Assembly: GCA_025355465.1 (NCBI GenBank)
Contig: JANXZO010000044.1
Location: 16,816-80,815, forward strand
DNA from: Bacteroidales bacterium
GTDB taxonomy: Bacteria; Bacteroidota; Bacteroidia; Bacteroidales; FEN-979
DNA length: 64,000 bases
Direction: 5' to 3'
Part shown: positions 34,137 to 43,880 of the stretch, in pieces
Layout: each line of letters starts with the position of its first letter
Numbering within the stretch: the first letter of the stretch is position 1
Made by a program: the position numbers and the translations under genes
The notes under the pieces: generated by a model
Told to the model about the DNA's origin: nothing
Databases searched by the model: none
What the model saw: only the letters and a program-made list of their open reading frames with translations

Positions 34137-35845
34137 TGTTCCTTAGTTTGTAATTCACAATTGCATATTGCCAGCTTCCGGATGATGGCCTTCTTCTCAG
34201 ACCATCGCGGCACTACTTTCTGCAGGGCGTTCCGGTAGTTTCCTGCTGCTTTGGCCCATTGTTTTTTCCGGAGGTAATAATCTCCGGTGAGGGCCCAGAC
34301 TTCAAAATAATCCGGGTTTGAAGCCTTGAATTCATCCAGGAAAGAGTTCGGTAACGCACCGGTACCATTTTGCTTAAGCGATAAACTCAGTATGTTCCGC
34401 ATTTCTCTGAAGCGCGCGAACTTTTTGTATTCTGCAGAGTTCAGAAACGGATCGGCTGGTATTGACTTTTCCGGAACCGAGATCTCTGTTTGCTGCTTAA
34501 GCGGCGCAAAGTTATGAAATATTTTGCTTAGATCGTAACAAACATAAGGGCCAATTTGCCATGGATCGGTGGATATCCAAACCAGCCGTTCTGCCGGTTT
34601 GAATATGACCGAATGATGCGCAATCAGCTGGTTTATCGCTTTCTCGTTTCCCATTCCTATCTCATTGTCGTTCAATCCTTTCCGGTCGCGAAGAATGCCT
34701 GCAAATGCAGGCACATCGAGGGGAACGGCCTTCATGATATCCTGTATCAGTCGTTTTTGCCGGTACACAGAAGCATTCTCATTTTTGTTGGAGATGTTCA
34801 TCGGGTCGTTGACGAATGCCGGTGACTGAAAGTGGTTGGTACAGGTGATATGGCTGGCAGCCGGAAGCACCAGGGCAATATGAAAGGGTGATTTTTCAAT
34901 GATGGCTGCCTTGTTGTCGGCGGCTGAACCAATCAGGATGGATTCCGAAACAAAGGTTTCCCTTCTTTGCGCGATAGCATAGGCTTCATCAATGTTTCCT
35001 GCATACTGAAGGATCTCTCTTGCCACGATGGAAATCGGGGTTCGGGCTGACCAGGGAATATCGGACTTGGCGGCATTAATGGTGACGGTAAGTCCTTTTT
35101 CATTCATCCCTGAAACTGTGCCGATCATGCCTCCCCAGGTTATCATCATGAATGGGATCCCGGAATCGGGTTTCTCAAAACAGATGATTTTATTTTCTGC
35201 AAACTCATCTCCAGCATAGAAATCAAAATTCCGACCGATAATCAATGAGCTGTCTCTGGTGTCTTTTCCCCAGGCTGCAAAACTTGTGCAGCCAACCAGG
35301 GCAATATTCTGAAGCGCATGTCCGATATCGTGGGCCGAATGGTAATTAAGCATCCGCTGGTAATTAGATCCGATAAAGTTGAACCTGGCAGAGGCAGAAT
35401 GGGAGATGCCAAAAATCTCAAGCTGATACTCTCTGTCGATGTATTTGTCGATATCGCGGTTGAACCAATAGATGAAATATTTCAGAAAACGGAGGTAGAA
35501 ATCAGATGGGATCATTTCGCGGATCCGGTCGATGAAGGCCTGTTCCTGTTTTTCAATCAGGTTCGCCGAGAGTTTTCCATTGATAACTCCGCGTTCGAAT
35601 GGTTTTCCTTCCAGGTACATCTCCCACAACCCGGAGCTGCTGCGCTGCAGCCAGTTGTTGCCGATGGATCTGAGCCCGCTGGCATCGCTCTTCACCGCAA
35701 CAGTAAAAATGGCTGTGTTACCGGCAACCGGAGGAGAGACCCGGGTTAACAGCGCATATGCCAGGACGGTAATTACAAGCAGGCCGGAAAAAATAGCAAC
35801 AACCCATTTCAGCCGTTTAAACCGGGGAGATTTTCGATCAGCCAT
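34133..35845 (-). CDS. C45/AAT-type N-terminal nucleophile acyltransferase-like protein
   Basis: A 570-residue protein with an N-terminal membrane anchor (about 13-33), a prosegment, and an Ntn domain starting at Cys186 in LVGCTSFAAWG, the autocleavage site pattern of acyl-CoA:6-aminopenicillanic-acid acyltransferase (PF03417). Downstream marks include IIGRNFDF, GMIGTVSGMNEKGLTVTINAA and a C-terminal TPR-like segment (about 510-560; DYYLRKKQWAKAAGNYRNALQ). If matured, it would lie on the periplasmic side and hydrolyse or transfer acyl or amide groups. It overlaps the FAD oxidoreductase gene by 8 bp and a radical SAM gene by 4, so it belongs to the cluster. Confidence 0.8.
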   Translation of the reverse strand: MADRKSPRFKRLKWVVAIFSGLLVITVLAYALLTRVSPPVAGNTAIFTVAVKSDASGLRSIGNNWLQRSSSGLWEMYLEGKPFERGVINGKLSANLIEKQEQAFIDRIREMIPSDFYLRFLKYFIYWFNRDIDKYIDREYQLEIFGISHSASARFNFIGSNYQRMLNYHSAHDIGHALQNIALVGCTSFAAWGKDTRDSSLIIGRNFDFYAGDEFAENKIICFEKPDSGIPFMMITWGGMIGTVSGMNEKGLTVTINAAKSDIPWSARTPISIVAREILQYAGNIDEAYAIAQRRETFVSESILIGSAADNKAAIIEKSPFHIALVLPAASHITCTNHFQSPAFVNDPMNISNKNENASVYRQKRLIQDIMKAVPLDVPAFAGILRDRKGLNDNEIGMGNEKAINQLIAHHSVIFKPAERLVWISTDPWQIGPYVCYDLSKIFHNFAPLKQQTEISVPEKSIPADPFLNSAEYKKFARFREMRNILSLSLKQNGTGALPNSFLDEFKASNPDYFEVWALTGDYYLRKKQWAKAAGNYRNALQKVVPRWSEKKAIIRKLAICNCELQTKEQ

Positions 35846-37340
35846 TCCGTATTTTCTTTAAAAGTGATTCAATTCCAAGAATCTCTCCGCAGGTCATCAC
35901 CGCGGCGATGGTTACCCCGAGTACACCGTGGATATTGGTATTCTGACCTGTAAAATAAAAATTCGGAATCTTGGTTTTCGGGAGGAGGGTTGTCATCAAT
36001 GGATCCCGGTAATCTTTCCGGATGCCATACAGAGAACCTTCGGGAATGCCGGTATAATCGCGGTAGGTAAGTGGAGTGGAAATTTCCATGTGACTGATAG
36101 CGCCGGGCAGATCGGGAAAATACCGGGCTACAAAGGCCAGTAGTTTCCCGGCTCCTGACTGCTTCATTTCAAGATATTCACCTCCGCGTTTGCCAACAGA
36201 AGTACGTTCCCACGGGAGGTAGTCGTTGTAGTTCGAATAGGTCAGCACTGTAGCCGTCTCCGCAAATATTTGTCCTGCACGTTGGCAGGGTGTTGACAAC
36301 AGCGCCATCTCCGGCCAGTCCGTATCACGCGCCGGAGGATTTCTCCATACATCCGTGGAATTGTGCATGTAATAATTCCTGTTGAGATAAGGGAATTTCT
36401 CCGGTTTCAATCCAAGGTGCAGGATAAATGATGCAGATGTATTCACAAGACTGTTGATACGCTTGCGAAAGGAGCTCCTTACCATGTTTTCAGGCATCAT
36501 TTGCAGGGTTTTCTGCGGATGAATTGAAGATATCAGCAGGTTTGACAGGAACAGCTCACCATCATGCGATTCCACCAAAAATTTCTGATTCATGTCGCGG
36601 ATACTGACGATCTCCTTGTGGGTGAGAACCATACCGCCACTTGTTCTGATATTGTTGGTAAGAAGCTGAGCAATGCCGGAACTACCCCCGACAATCCGGT
36701 ATGCACCGGAAAGGAATGAATGGTTGATGATGGCTGCCGTGTGCTGGGGGGTGGCTTCACTGCCGGCATAAAGATAATTGTTGCCGGCAAGCACTGCCGA
36801 TAGCGGAATCCTGCCATTCCGGGAGAACACGTTACCTCCAAGCGTCCGATACCAGTCCATGGCACCGGCAGTCCGGTAACGCTGTTCATGATTGTCTTCC
36901 GGCACCTGCAGATGGTACAGCGGGGAGGCCTCTGTAATTATTTGTAGATCCTTGATGTAAGCCTCCAAAACAGAGCGCGAACCCGGAAAGAGCGGCGAAA
37001 GACGATCAATAAAACCGTATGGATGCTGTGCTATCGGGAATTCGTCATCCCCGAACCGTATGTGGTCGAATCCGTCTGCATCAAGGGGCTGAAGGGACAA
37101 ATTGCCGGTAATCCCTAAATATTTCCAGTAGCGGTTAAGTGTCTGGCCTTCACCCATACTGCCAATATAATGAACGCCTGTATCAAAGGAATGTCCGTGC
37201 CTGATAAAGCTTTGCAGGTTGCCTCCCGGGGTATGATGTTTCTCGATCACACAGACATTGAACCCTTCTTTGCTCAGGATATTACCACAGACAAGTCCGC
37301 TGAGGCCGCTGCCGATAATGGTAACATCGAATTTTTTCAT
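35838..37340 (-). CDS. FAD-dependent oxidoreductase, CrtI/phytoene-desaturase-like
   Basis: A 500-residue flavoprotein with the FAD-binding dinucleotide fold at the N-terminus (VTIIGSGLSGLVCGNILSKEG) and the second signature VCVIEKHHTPGGNLQS, as in carotenoid desaturases and retinol saturases. The C-terminal motif NFYFTGQNTNIHGVLGVTIAAVMTCGE closes the FAD site. Start is the ATG at 37340; the 4-residue longer frame uses TTG. It would introduce, reduce or isomerise double bonds in a long-chain substrate. CrtI-like genes co-occur with radical SAM genes in proposed ladderane loci. Confidence 0.85.
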   Translation of the reverse strand: MKKFDVTIIGSGLSGLVCGNILSKEGFNVCVIEKHHTPGGNLQSFIRHGHSFDTGVHYIGSMGEGQTLNRYWKYLGITGNLSLQPLDADGFDHIRFGDDEFPIAQHPYGFIDRLSPLFPGSRSVLEAYIKDLQIITEASPLYHLQVPEDNHEQRYRTAGAMDWYRTLGGNVFSRNGRIPLSAVLAGNNYLYAGSEATPQHTAAIINHSFLSGAYRIVGGSSGIAQLLTNNIRTSGGMVLTHKEIVSIRDMNQKFLVESHDGELFLSNLLISSIHPQKTLQMMPENMVRSSFRKRINSLVNTSASFILHLGLKPEKFPYLNRNYYMHNSTDVWRNPPARDTDWPEMALLSTPCQRAGQIFAETATVLTYSNYNDYLPWERTSVGKRGGEYLEMKQSGAGKLLAFVARYFPDLPGAISHMEISTPLTYRDYTGIPEGSLYGIRKDYRDPLMTTLLPKTKIPNFYFTGQNTNIHGVLGVTIAAVMTCGEILGIESLLKKIRNG

Positions 37341-37348
37341 GTTCCAGT

Positions 37349-40300
37349 TCAATTTAACGCAGGTCGCCGTGTGATCACCAAAAGATTATTGGATGTGAAC
37401 TTTTTCAGGTCAAGAACCTGCAATTCCATGCCATATTCTGCTACGATTTCATGGATATTTGCCACGGTGGTAAAAAAGAGGGTTTTGTCGTTGCCGGTAG
37501 TTTTATTAAAGCCGATCCGAGTTGATAAAAATTCGGTAAGCTTCGACTTCTTATGACGTTTTGTGAGTTCGGCGTTGGCTTCTCTGATAAGGATCACGCC
37601 TCCCGGATTAAGGTTCTCAAGACATCGCCGGAGCAGGTACTCCTGCTTTGGAGGCGGCAAGTAATGGAGTATATCACTCAGCAGATATCCATCCTGCGGC
37701 AAAATGTCAAATTCTGAAACATCGGCACAGGTGAAAGTAATCCGATCCTCTTTATCATAGGCGTTTTCAGCCACCCTTATTTTTTCAGCATCGTAGTCCA
37801 CTCCGGTAATCCGACGTTCAGCAGCAGTAAAGGCCAGCATGTATGAGATGAAACCATAGCCGCATCCCAGGTCTAATATATCACCTTTTACCGGCAGTAA
37901 CCGGCAGTAATCCGAATAGTTGTTTTCCAGGCTGAGCTTGGCTTTCAGGTACCATTCGATAACCGGCCCTTTAAAGATATAGTTAAGAATCAGCCTTCGA
38001 CGGTAGTAGGTGCCGTTTCCTTCTTCGGCTTTAATCTTTTCATATTCCTTCACATAATACTTCCGGAACTGTTTTGAACGGGTCACATAATCCCCGCCAA
38101 AACCGGGATCGTTGCAGGCTACCCTTGGAAGGACGCGCATGGTGAGATAATTCGGGCGTCCCCAGAAAGTATCCTTTGGAAGAAAGTCTCCGGACCCAAA
38201 AACAACCAGGGGGATGACATCCACCTTCAATTTTTCAGCCAGGTAGAATGCACCACGGTGAAAGCGTTGTATTTTATGATCAGCTGAACGATGCCCTTCG
38301 GGGAAGATGAGAATAGAGAACCCCTCGCTGACTTTTTCTCTCAGGTCGCCCATGATGCTGTCAATCCCGTTCTCCACATTTGAGAAATTGGCAAGGTGTG
38401 CGATCGGACCGAATACCGGTGATTTGTGGACCCAGGTTGTGGTAAGAATGATAATTTTGGGATAAAGTCTTAAAAAGGCCGGAGTTTCTATCAGTGACTG
38501 ATGGTTGCTTATGATAATACCCGGGGTAGAAAAATCCTCCCCGCGGGGGTTGTCATACTTCCTGGCCCATGCAAAAGTAAATGCGATATAGGCTTTTGAG
38601 AGTTTGGAAAACATCCAGTGAAACCAATACTCTTTTCGTTTTTTCCGGACCGGAACAAACAGGTACATGATCCATCCCAGAATCATAAGCAGGAGGGCAA
38701 TAGCTACGATGTTGCCCCAGGTGACAAACGTTTTAATCACAATGCGGGCGGTTACCGGGAACTTTTTTCTGGCGGTCCGGTCGGTGATCAATGCATTGAA
38801 GAGAAATGGCGGTATGACAAAGGTGATCATAACCACTGAAACAATGCCTACCAAGGCAATCATTGCAATGGAATGAAGGGCAGGATGCCGGGCGAAAAAG
38901 AGGGCGCCGACGCCAAAAATTGTTGTTACCGATGAGAGGAAAATCGACACCTTGTAAGCGCTGATATCGTTTTTTTCGAATTTGTAGTCGTGTTGCAACC
39001 CCCGGACCATCAGGATGCTGTAATCCACGCCAAGGCCGAAAATAAAGGAGGAGATAATGATGTTGAAGATGTTGAACCGGGTGCCGGTCAGCCCCATGAA
39101 ACCGAGGGTTATCAGCCAGCTGATAAACATCGGGAGGGCCGCTATGATGCCGAGTTCTATGCGCCCGAAGGAGATTACCAGCAATATGGATACAAAAAGC
39201 ATGGACAACATGACCAGGAGGTCGAAATCATGTTTTACCGAGGCAATGAACTTATCGGTGAGAAGCTGTTTATCGAACATGACATTGCCGGAAGCCTTGT
39301 TAAACATCTCATATACCGCAGGCTTATTCTCCTCCTTCACTTTCAGGATGGACGATATAAGTGTGATTCCGGGCTTTACCGTGAGCCAGTCTGCAACAAG
39401 CGGGTTGGACAAAAGTTCTGGATCGCCGGCCGAAAGTGGTTGATACAGTTCATTAATCATGTTGAAAAAGCCATCAAAAGCGCCACTTTTAAAGCCAAGC
39501 AGGGCAGCCTCTTTTTCAAGGGTATTTCGAAGGATCATTTTCCGGTCAGAAGTCCAGTAGCCATTCCATTGGCTGATTTTGATCCGCTGCAGGGAGTCGG
39601 ATTGGAGCAAATGACCTGCACCGGAGACCTGCGAAACCAGCGCATTTCGTGTTGCTGACGACAAGAGGGGGTTCAGTTTTTCGTGGTTTTTCAGTGCCTC
39701 TTCGGAGTTTCTGCCGGTGGATACAAGGTATATATTCTTCAACTTAAAATCGCTGATCCTGCTCAGGTGAGACTCGGCGTTCGACAAGGCAGGTGTTACA
39801 TAGCTCAAGGAGGACATGTTTTTTTCGAAGCCGGCCCTTTTTGCGAAAAACAGGCTGGCGATAATCAATACCAGAAGTATTCCTGTGAGATAGGGATTCT
39901 TGTCAAACCTGATGGTTGCGAATTTATCCACCCACGATGGCTGGTGGCGGGTAAACGCCCTGGCAGATTTTTGTGTGAGGAACTGGGGGAGGAAAGCCAG
40001 GGCGAAAAAAGCGGCGCCGAGAACACTCAATGCGGCAAACCAACCAAGATCGTTTAACACCGTGGACTCAAGGAATATCAGACAAAGGAATGCACCGGCG
40101 GTGGTCAGACTGCAAACAACGATGGTTTGCGACATCTCGCGCAGCACCGCTTCGATGTTTCCTTTCCTCCTGAAGTGATTGATCATGTAAAGTGCGTAAT
40201 CAACAATCAATCCGAGAATTACTGATCCTATGCCCAGGGATATAGCGGAAATTTTTCCCCGGGTCAGATAGAGGATTGCCAAGGCCATTCCGCCACCGAA

Positions 40301-41218
40301 AATTGCCGGAAGCAGTCCCAGTAAAGGAACCCTGAGACTCCGAAAATACCAGCCGAGCAGCAAGAAGATGAGTGAGAATGCAATGGCGAGGGTAACTGCA
40401 ATGTCCTTCTTTAGCTGAGTTGCATTGGACACGGACACAGCGACCGAACCGAAAAATTCGGCGTTAACGTGTCCTTTTCCATCATTCGAGAGTTGTTTTA
40501 TGGTTTGGGTCAGACCTTCAATAAGTTGAGTGTTTTTTGACGTCTCGTTGACCGTGTTTGCAGGAGAGATAAAAATCAGTAAATGTTGAAGATCTTGTGT
40601 GAAAATGCTGCCATTGTAAACAACAAAGTTGCTGCCTGCCTGCAATGAACTGAGCTTTTTAAAGGCGAGGTTGGTCAGTGCAAGGGGATCCTGCATGATG
40701 CGCTTTTTCAGGACTATGCTGCCTGGCGAAAGCAGGATGCGATAATCCTTTTGCAGCGCCTTTTTTATTGCATCGGAGCCAATGATTGAGTCGATCTTAA
40801 GATAGTCTTTTTCATCCAGGAAAGAGGGCAGATGTCCGGTTACCAGGCTTGTCATTATTTCCATCAGGGAATCGGATGCCCTGAACGAAATACTGCGGAT
40901 AAAAGCGCTGTCGTACCGATAGGAGAGTGAATCAACCAACCTGGCGCCGAATGCCTGCAAAGAATCGGGACTGGCTGCAGCAAGTGTGTCTTTGAGTGAA
41001 ATGGTGATGATCAGTTTATCGGTCAGTTTCAGGTTCCCGACAACATAGTTTGTTTGGTCTTTGGTTCCTTTGCCGGGCAGACTCTTCAGAATATCTTCCT
41101 CGAACCTGATCCGTGAGGCAAAGACTAGAATAAGGATCAGAAAAGAGAGTAGAACCAGGTAAAACAGGATCCGGTTGCGGTTAAAGAAGTTATACAGTGA
41201 GATAAAAAAGTTCGACAT
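37349..41218 (-). CDS. MMPL exporter fused to PlsC acyltransferase and methyltransferase
   Basis: A 1289-residue three-part protein. Residues 1-840 are an MMPL/RND-type exporter with two halves, two large extracytoplasmic loops and conserved FGLGVDYSILMVRG. From about 850 a PlsC acyltransferase follows, with NHQSLIETP (about 903-909; HX4E instead of HX4D) and FPEGHRS (about 974). From about 1100 to the end is a class I methyltransferase (DILDLGCGYGFISYMLAF). It probably extracts a lipid from the inner membrane while acylating and methylating it. In aryl-polyene clusters the exporter and acyltransferase are separate genes. Its stop overlaps the next gene. Confidence 0.9.
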   Translation of the reverse strand: MSNFFISLYNFFNRNRILFYLVLLSFLILILVFASRIRFEEDILKSLPGKGTKDQTNYVVGNLKLTDKLIITISLKDTLAAASPDSLQAFGARLVDSLSYRYDSAFIRSISFRASDSLMEIMTSLVTGHLPSFLDEKDYLKIDSIIGSDAIKKALQKDYRILLSPGSIVLKKRIMQDPLALTNLAFKKLSSLQAGSNFVVYNGSIFTQDLQHLLIFISPANTVNETSKNTQLIEGLTQTIKQLSNDGKGHVNAEFFGSVAVSVSNATQLKKDIAVTLAIAFSLIFLLLGWYFRSLRVPLLGLLPAIFGGGMALAILYLTRGKISAISLGIGSVILGLIVDYALYMINHFRRKGNIEAVLREMSQTIVVCSLTTAGAFLCLIFLESTVLNDLGWFAALSVLGAAFFALAFLPQFLTQKSARAFTRHQPSWVDKFATIRFDKNPYLTGILLVLIIASLFFAKRAGFEKNMSSLSYVTPALSNAESHLSRISDFKLKNIYLVSTGRNSEEALKNHEKLNPLLSSATRNALVSQVSGAGHLLQSDSLQRIKISQWNGYWTSDRKMILRNTLEKEAALLGFKSGAFDGFFNMINELYQPLSAGDPELLSNPLVADWLTVKPGITLISSILKVKEENKPAVYEMFNKASGNVMFDKQLLTDKFIASVKHDFDLLVMLSMLFVSILLVISFGRIELGIIAALPMFISWLITLGFMGLTGTRFNIFNIIISSFIFGLGVDYSILMVRGLQHDYKFEKNDISAYKVSIFLSSVTTIFGVGALFFARHPALHSIAMIALVGIVSVVMITFVIPPFLFNALITDRTARKKFPVTARIVIKTFVTWGNIVAIALLLMILGWIMYLFVPVRKKRKEYWFHWMFSKLSKAYIAFTFAWARKYDNPRGEDFSTPGIIISNHQSLIETPAFLRLYPKIIILTTTWVHKSPVFGPIAHLANFSNVENGIDSIMGDLREKVSEGFSILIFPEGHRSADHKIQRFHRGAFYLAEKLKVDVIPLVVFGSGDFLPKDTFWGRPNYLTMRVLPRVACNDPGFGGDYVTRSKQFRKYYVKEYEKIKAEEGNGTYYRRRLILNYIFKGPVIEWYLKAKLSLENNYSDYCRLLPVKGDILDLGCGYGFISYMLAFTAAERRITGVDYDAEKIRVAENAYDKEDRITFTCADVSEFDILPQDGYLLSDILHYLPPPKQEYLLRRCLENLNPGGVILIREANAELTKRHKKSKLTEFLSTRIGFNKTTGNDKTLFFTTVANIHEIVAEYGMELQVLDLKKFTSNNLLVITRRPALN

Positions 41219-41247
41219 AGTTATTTTAAAACACAGTTGTTAAGCCT

Positions 41248-42453
41248 TCAATGTTCATCGGTTTTGACTGGTTTGGTTTTTCTGAAAACTGAGAGTAGCA
41301 GGTAGGTAATGAGTCCGCTGGTTGCCCCAAGGATCACTCCGAATACGACGCTTCCCACAAGGTATTGAACCAGATTACTCCTGATCCACTGAAAATCTAT
41401 GCCCGGAGAGTAGGACATGGAGGAGGAGTTCTGACCCAGCACAATACCGCCTGTATGATAACTGGCGAACAGGATAACCGGCAGGAGTGGAGGCAGGCTG
41501 ATATTGGAAAACGCCACAGTGAGGAAGCGGTTGAGGCGCAGCAGGTAAGCGATTCCGAACGATGCCATGATCTGCCATCCCCAGATGGGTATGACTCCCA
41601 TGAACATACCAACGCCCACTGAACAGGCAATGCGGGTATTACTGTCGGCGCTGTCAAGAAAATATTTCCGGATAAACTCCCGCGCTGATTTTTTACGCAT
41701 GTTTTTGAAAAACAGGAATGGCCGCACCCAAAGCAGGGCCATAAATACAAGGATACTGTTTACAATACTGACCCGTGAAAAGTCGCGAAATTTCCGGAAG
41801 TGAGACACCCTGCTCTCCTTCGGGGCGTAATAAACTTTAACAGGAACCGAAAGTATTTTCACCCCGGCCCAGGCGAGACGTACGAGCACCTCCACCTCAA
41901 ACTCATATTTTTTGGTGTAGAACCGGCCAAGGTCACGAACGCAATCAAGCGGATACAGGCGGTAGCCGGTTTGTACGTCGGGAACGGTTTGGCCTGTCTC
42001 GACTTTAAACCAGAAAATCGAGAACTTGTGGCCGAAGCTACTTGTTCCCGGAACGGCTTCCTGAACCATGTTCCGCGCACCAATGATCATGGCATCGGGA
42101 TTACTTTCTATAGCTTCCAGGAAGGAAGGGATGTCTTCAGGGAAATGCTGACCATCGCTGTCGAGCGTGAGGGCATAACGAAAACCCTGGCTTATGGCAT
42201 ATTTAAAACCTTGCCGTAACGCCCATCCTTTGCCCGTATTCTGCGCGATATCGATGCGCTTAACCTGTGGAAAAGCATTCAGGATGGCTGACGTGTTATC
42301 TGTCGATCCATCGTTTACCACAATTACGTCACGGCAATAAAGGAGCGTGTTTTGCAATACCTCAGAAAGTGCATGATCATTGTTATATGTGGCAATCATC
42401 ACGCAGCACCTGAGTTCGGCCATTTTAGCTGGGATCCGGGTGATTTCTGGCAT
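41248..42453 (-). CDS. GT2 glycosyltransferase with C-terminal DUF2062
   Basis: A 401-residue protein. The GT2 domain (about 12-240) has CCVMIATYNND, VIVVNDGSTDNTS and ALTLDSDGQHFPEDI (DXD-like). From about 265 a DUF2062 domain with about four membrane helices follows (VGVGMFMGVIPIWGWQIMASF), a pair common in Bacteroidota aryl-polyene/flexirubin loci. Start could be the ATG at 42453 or 42423; I use the first. It probably glycosylates the lipid product or its carrier. It is the first gene of the minus-strand run, facing a divergent operon. Confidence 0.85.
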   Translation of the reverse strand: MPEITRIPAKMAELRCCVMIATYNNDHALSEVLQNTLLYCRDVIVVNDGSTDNTSAILNAFPQVKRIDIAQNTGKGWALRQGFKYAISQGFRYALTLDSDGQHFPEDIPSFLEAIESNPDAMIIGARNMVQEAVPGTSSFGHKFSIFWFKVETGQTVPDVQTGYRLYPLDCVRDLGRFYTKKYEFEVEVLVRLAWAGVKILSVPVKVYYAPKESRVSHFRKFRDFSRVSIVNSILVFMALLWVRPFLFFKNMRKKSAREFIRKYFLDSADSNTRIACSVGVGMFMGVIPIWGWQIMASFGIAYLLRLNRFLTVAFSNISLPPLLPVILFASYHTGGIVLGQNSSSMSYSPGIDFQWIRSNLVQYLVGSVVFGVILGATSGLITYLLLSVFRKTKPVKTDEH

Positions 42454-42489
42454 CACCAAAGTCGACTTTTATAAGGTCGTAACATGTAA

Positions 42490-42506
42490 CAAAAGTAGCA
42501 AAATTA
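42490..42506 (-). promoter_or_regulatory. Two candidate -7 elements for the minus-strand cluster
   Basis: Minus-strand TACTTTTG at 42490-42497 and TAATTTTG at 42499-42506, 37 and 46 nt before the GT2-DUF2062 ATG. They face a plus-strand TAAATTTG 12 bp away, so the 76-bp gap is a compact divergent promoter region. Confidence 0.6.
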
Positions 42507-42517
42507 GCGGATTTGAG

Positions 42518-42525
42518 TAAATTTG
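42518..42525 (+). promoter_or_regulatory. Candidate -7 element (TAAATTTG) of the two radical SAM genes
   Basis: TAAATTTG on the plus strand only 4 nt before the ATG at 42530. A start site close to the ATG would give a leaderless message. Confidence 0.5.
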
Positions 42526-42529
42526 CATT

Positions 42530-43870
42530 ATGAAGATCCTGTTGATAAATCCGCCGCGCTCACCGGAAAACAATATCCTGAAATTTGCGCCCGAGGATGC
42601 AAAACATTTTATCCATAAAAAACTGATCGGTCCGCCGCTGGGTCTTCTTACCATTGCCGCTTCTGTGAAGGATCACGATGTTGTATTGTTCGATACCAAA
42701 GGTGAATATGACCTTGTTCCGGATACACCGCCGCTGGCAGAACTTGTCAGGTTGCTTCTTGCGAAGCACCGGCCTGAAGTGGTAGGCGTGACCACCATCA
42801 CCTCTGAGTTTGATTTTTCGGTAGAGATACTCCAGACGGTTAAACAAACTGATCCCGCCATTCTCACCATTGCCGGCGGGCTTCATGCCACTCTTTGCCC
42901 TAGGGATTTCACCGATTTGTCGGTGGACATTGTGATTCCCGGACAATCGCCGCATGTTTTCAGGAATGTGATCCTGGCAAAGGAGAAAGGTCTTCGCTAT
43001 GAATCTGTTTCGGGCATTTATATCAACGGTCTGGCTGGTTTGAAAAAAACTGTGGGCAAACCCGGAAAATGGGATAGTGCCAATGCAGACTACCTCATGC
43101 CCGACCGCAGTCACCTAAGCCGTTGGATCGAAACCTACAAAGTAGGCAACAGCCCGTTTCCGAGTACTTATGTTTTTACTTCACTGGGATGTCCGTATAA
43201 ATGCACCTTTTGTTCCATCTGGACCCAGTTCAAAGGAAAATATTACCAGCGTAGCATCGAAAGTCTAATCGCTGAGCTTAAATCCATCGACGAATATCCG
43301 GTAGTCCGCTTTGCTGATGCAAATACCGTTGTGGATGAACACTTCATGCTCGACCTGTTCCGGCGCATTGAGGAGGAGGGGATCAAAAAGACATTTATCA
43401 TGGATATTCGCGCAGATGTGGCAGCACGCCGGCCGGATATCATTGCAAAGCTGGCTGCCGGGGGGCTGAAAGTTGTGATATGCGGGTTCGAATCATTCCG
43501 CGATGAGGAGCTCAAACGATATCATAAGGATTCTCCGGCAGTGGACAATCAGACAGCGGTGCGGGTTTTTGAGGAAAACGGTATTATGGTAAGGGGCAAT
43601 TATGTGATTCCCAACGACTACACCGATGCCGATTTCAAAGCGCTGGCCGAATATTCCGACAGAAATCGCGTGGTATATGCCGGTTACACGGTGCTGACGC
43701 CCATGCCCGGAACGATCTATCACAAAGAGGTGAGAGACCGGATCGTCGATTTTAATTACCGCAAGTACAACTTCTTTAATTCGGTGATGCAAACCACACT
43801 GCCCCATGATGAATTTCATCATCGTGTCGGCAGTTTGTGGCTCATTAAAAAGGGGAAGGATGTTATTTAA
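42530..43870 (+). CDS. Radical SAM protein with B12-binding-like N-terminus (2 of 4)
   Basis: A 446-residue protein. The N-terminal domain (about 1-150; MKILLINPPRSP, VVLFDTKGEYD, VVGVTTITSEFDFSVEIL, ILTIAGGLHATLCP) is B12-binding-like without DxHxxG. The radical SAM cluster is GCPYKCTFC at about 221-228. The barrel continues with VRFADANTVVDEHFM and KVVICGFESF, and the C-terminus has YTVLTPMPGTIYH, common to HpnR/BchE-like enzymes. It is the first gene of a two-gene plus-strand operon, the only plus-strand genes in the cluster. Probable role: C-C bond formation or methylation of the acyl chain. Confidence 0.85.
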   Translation: MKILLINPPRSPENNILKFAPEDAKHFIHKKLIGPPLGLLTIAASVKDHDVVLFDTKGEYDLVPDTPPLAELVRLLLAKHRPEVVGVTTITSEFDFSVEILQTVKQTDPAILTIAGGLHATLCPRDFTDLSVDIVIPGQSPHVFRNVILAKEKGLRYESVSGIYINGLAGLKKTVGKPGKWDSANADYLMPDRSHLSRWIETYKVGNSPFPSTYVFTSLGCPYKCTFCSIWTQFKGKYYQRSIESLIAELKSIDEYPVVRFADANTVVDEHFMLDLFRRIEEEGIKKTFIMDIRADVAARRPDIIAKLAAGGLKVVICGFESFRDEELKRYHKDSPAVDNQTAVRVFEENGIMVRGNYVIPNDYTDADFKALAEYSDRNRVVYAGYTVLTPMPGTIYHKEVRDRIVDFNYRKYNFFNSVMQTTLPHDEFHHRVGSLWLIKKGKDVI

Positions 43871-43880
43871 CCTTTGAACA

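Noticed and set aside
37891..37910. Direct 10-bp repeat CCGGCAGTAA twice
   Set aside because: Two copies only, inside the fused exporter gene and in frame with a sensible protein; simple local duplication.
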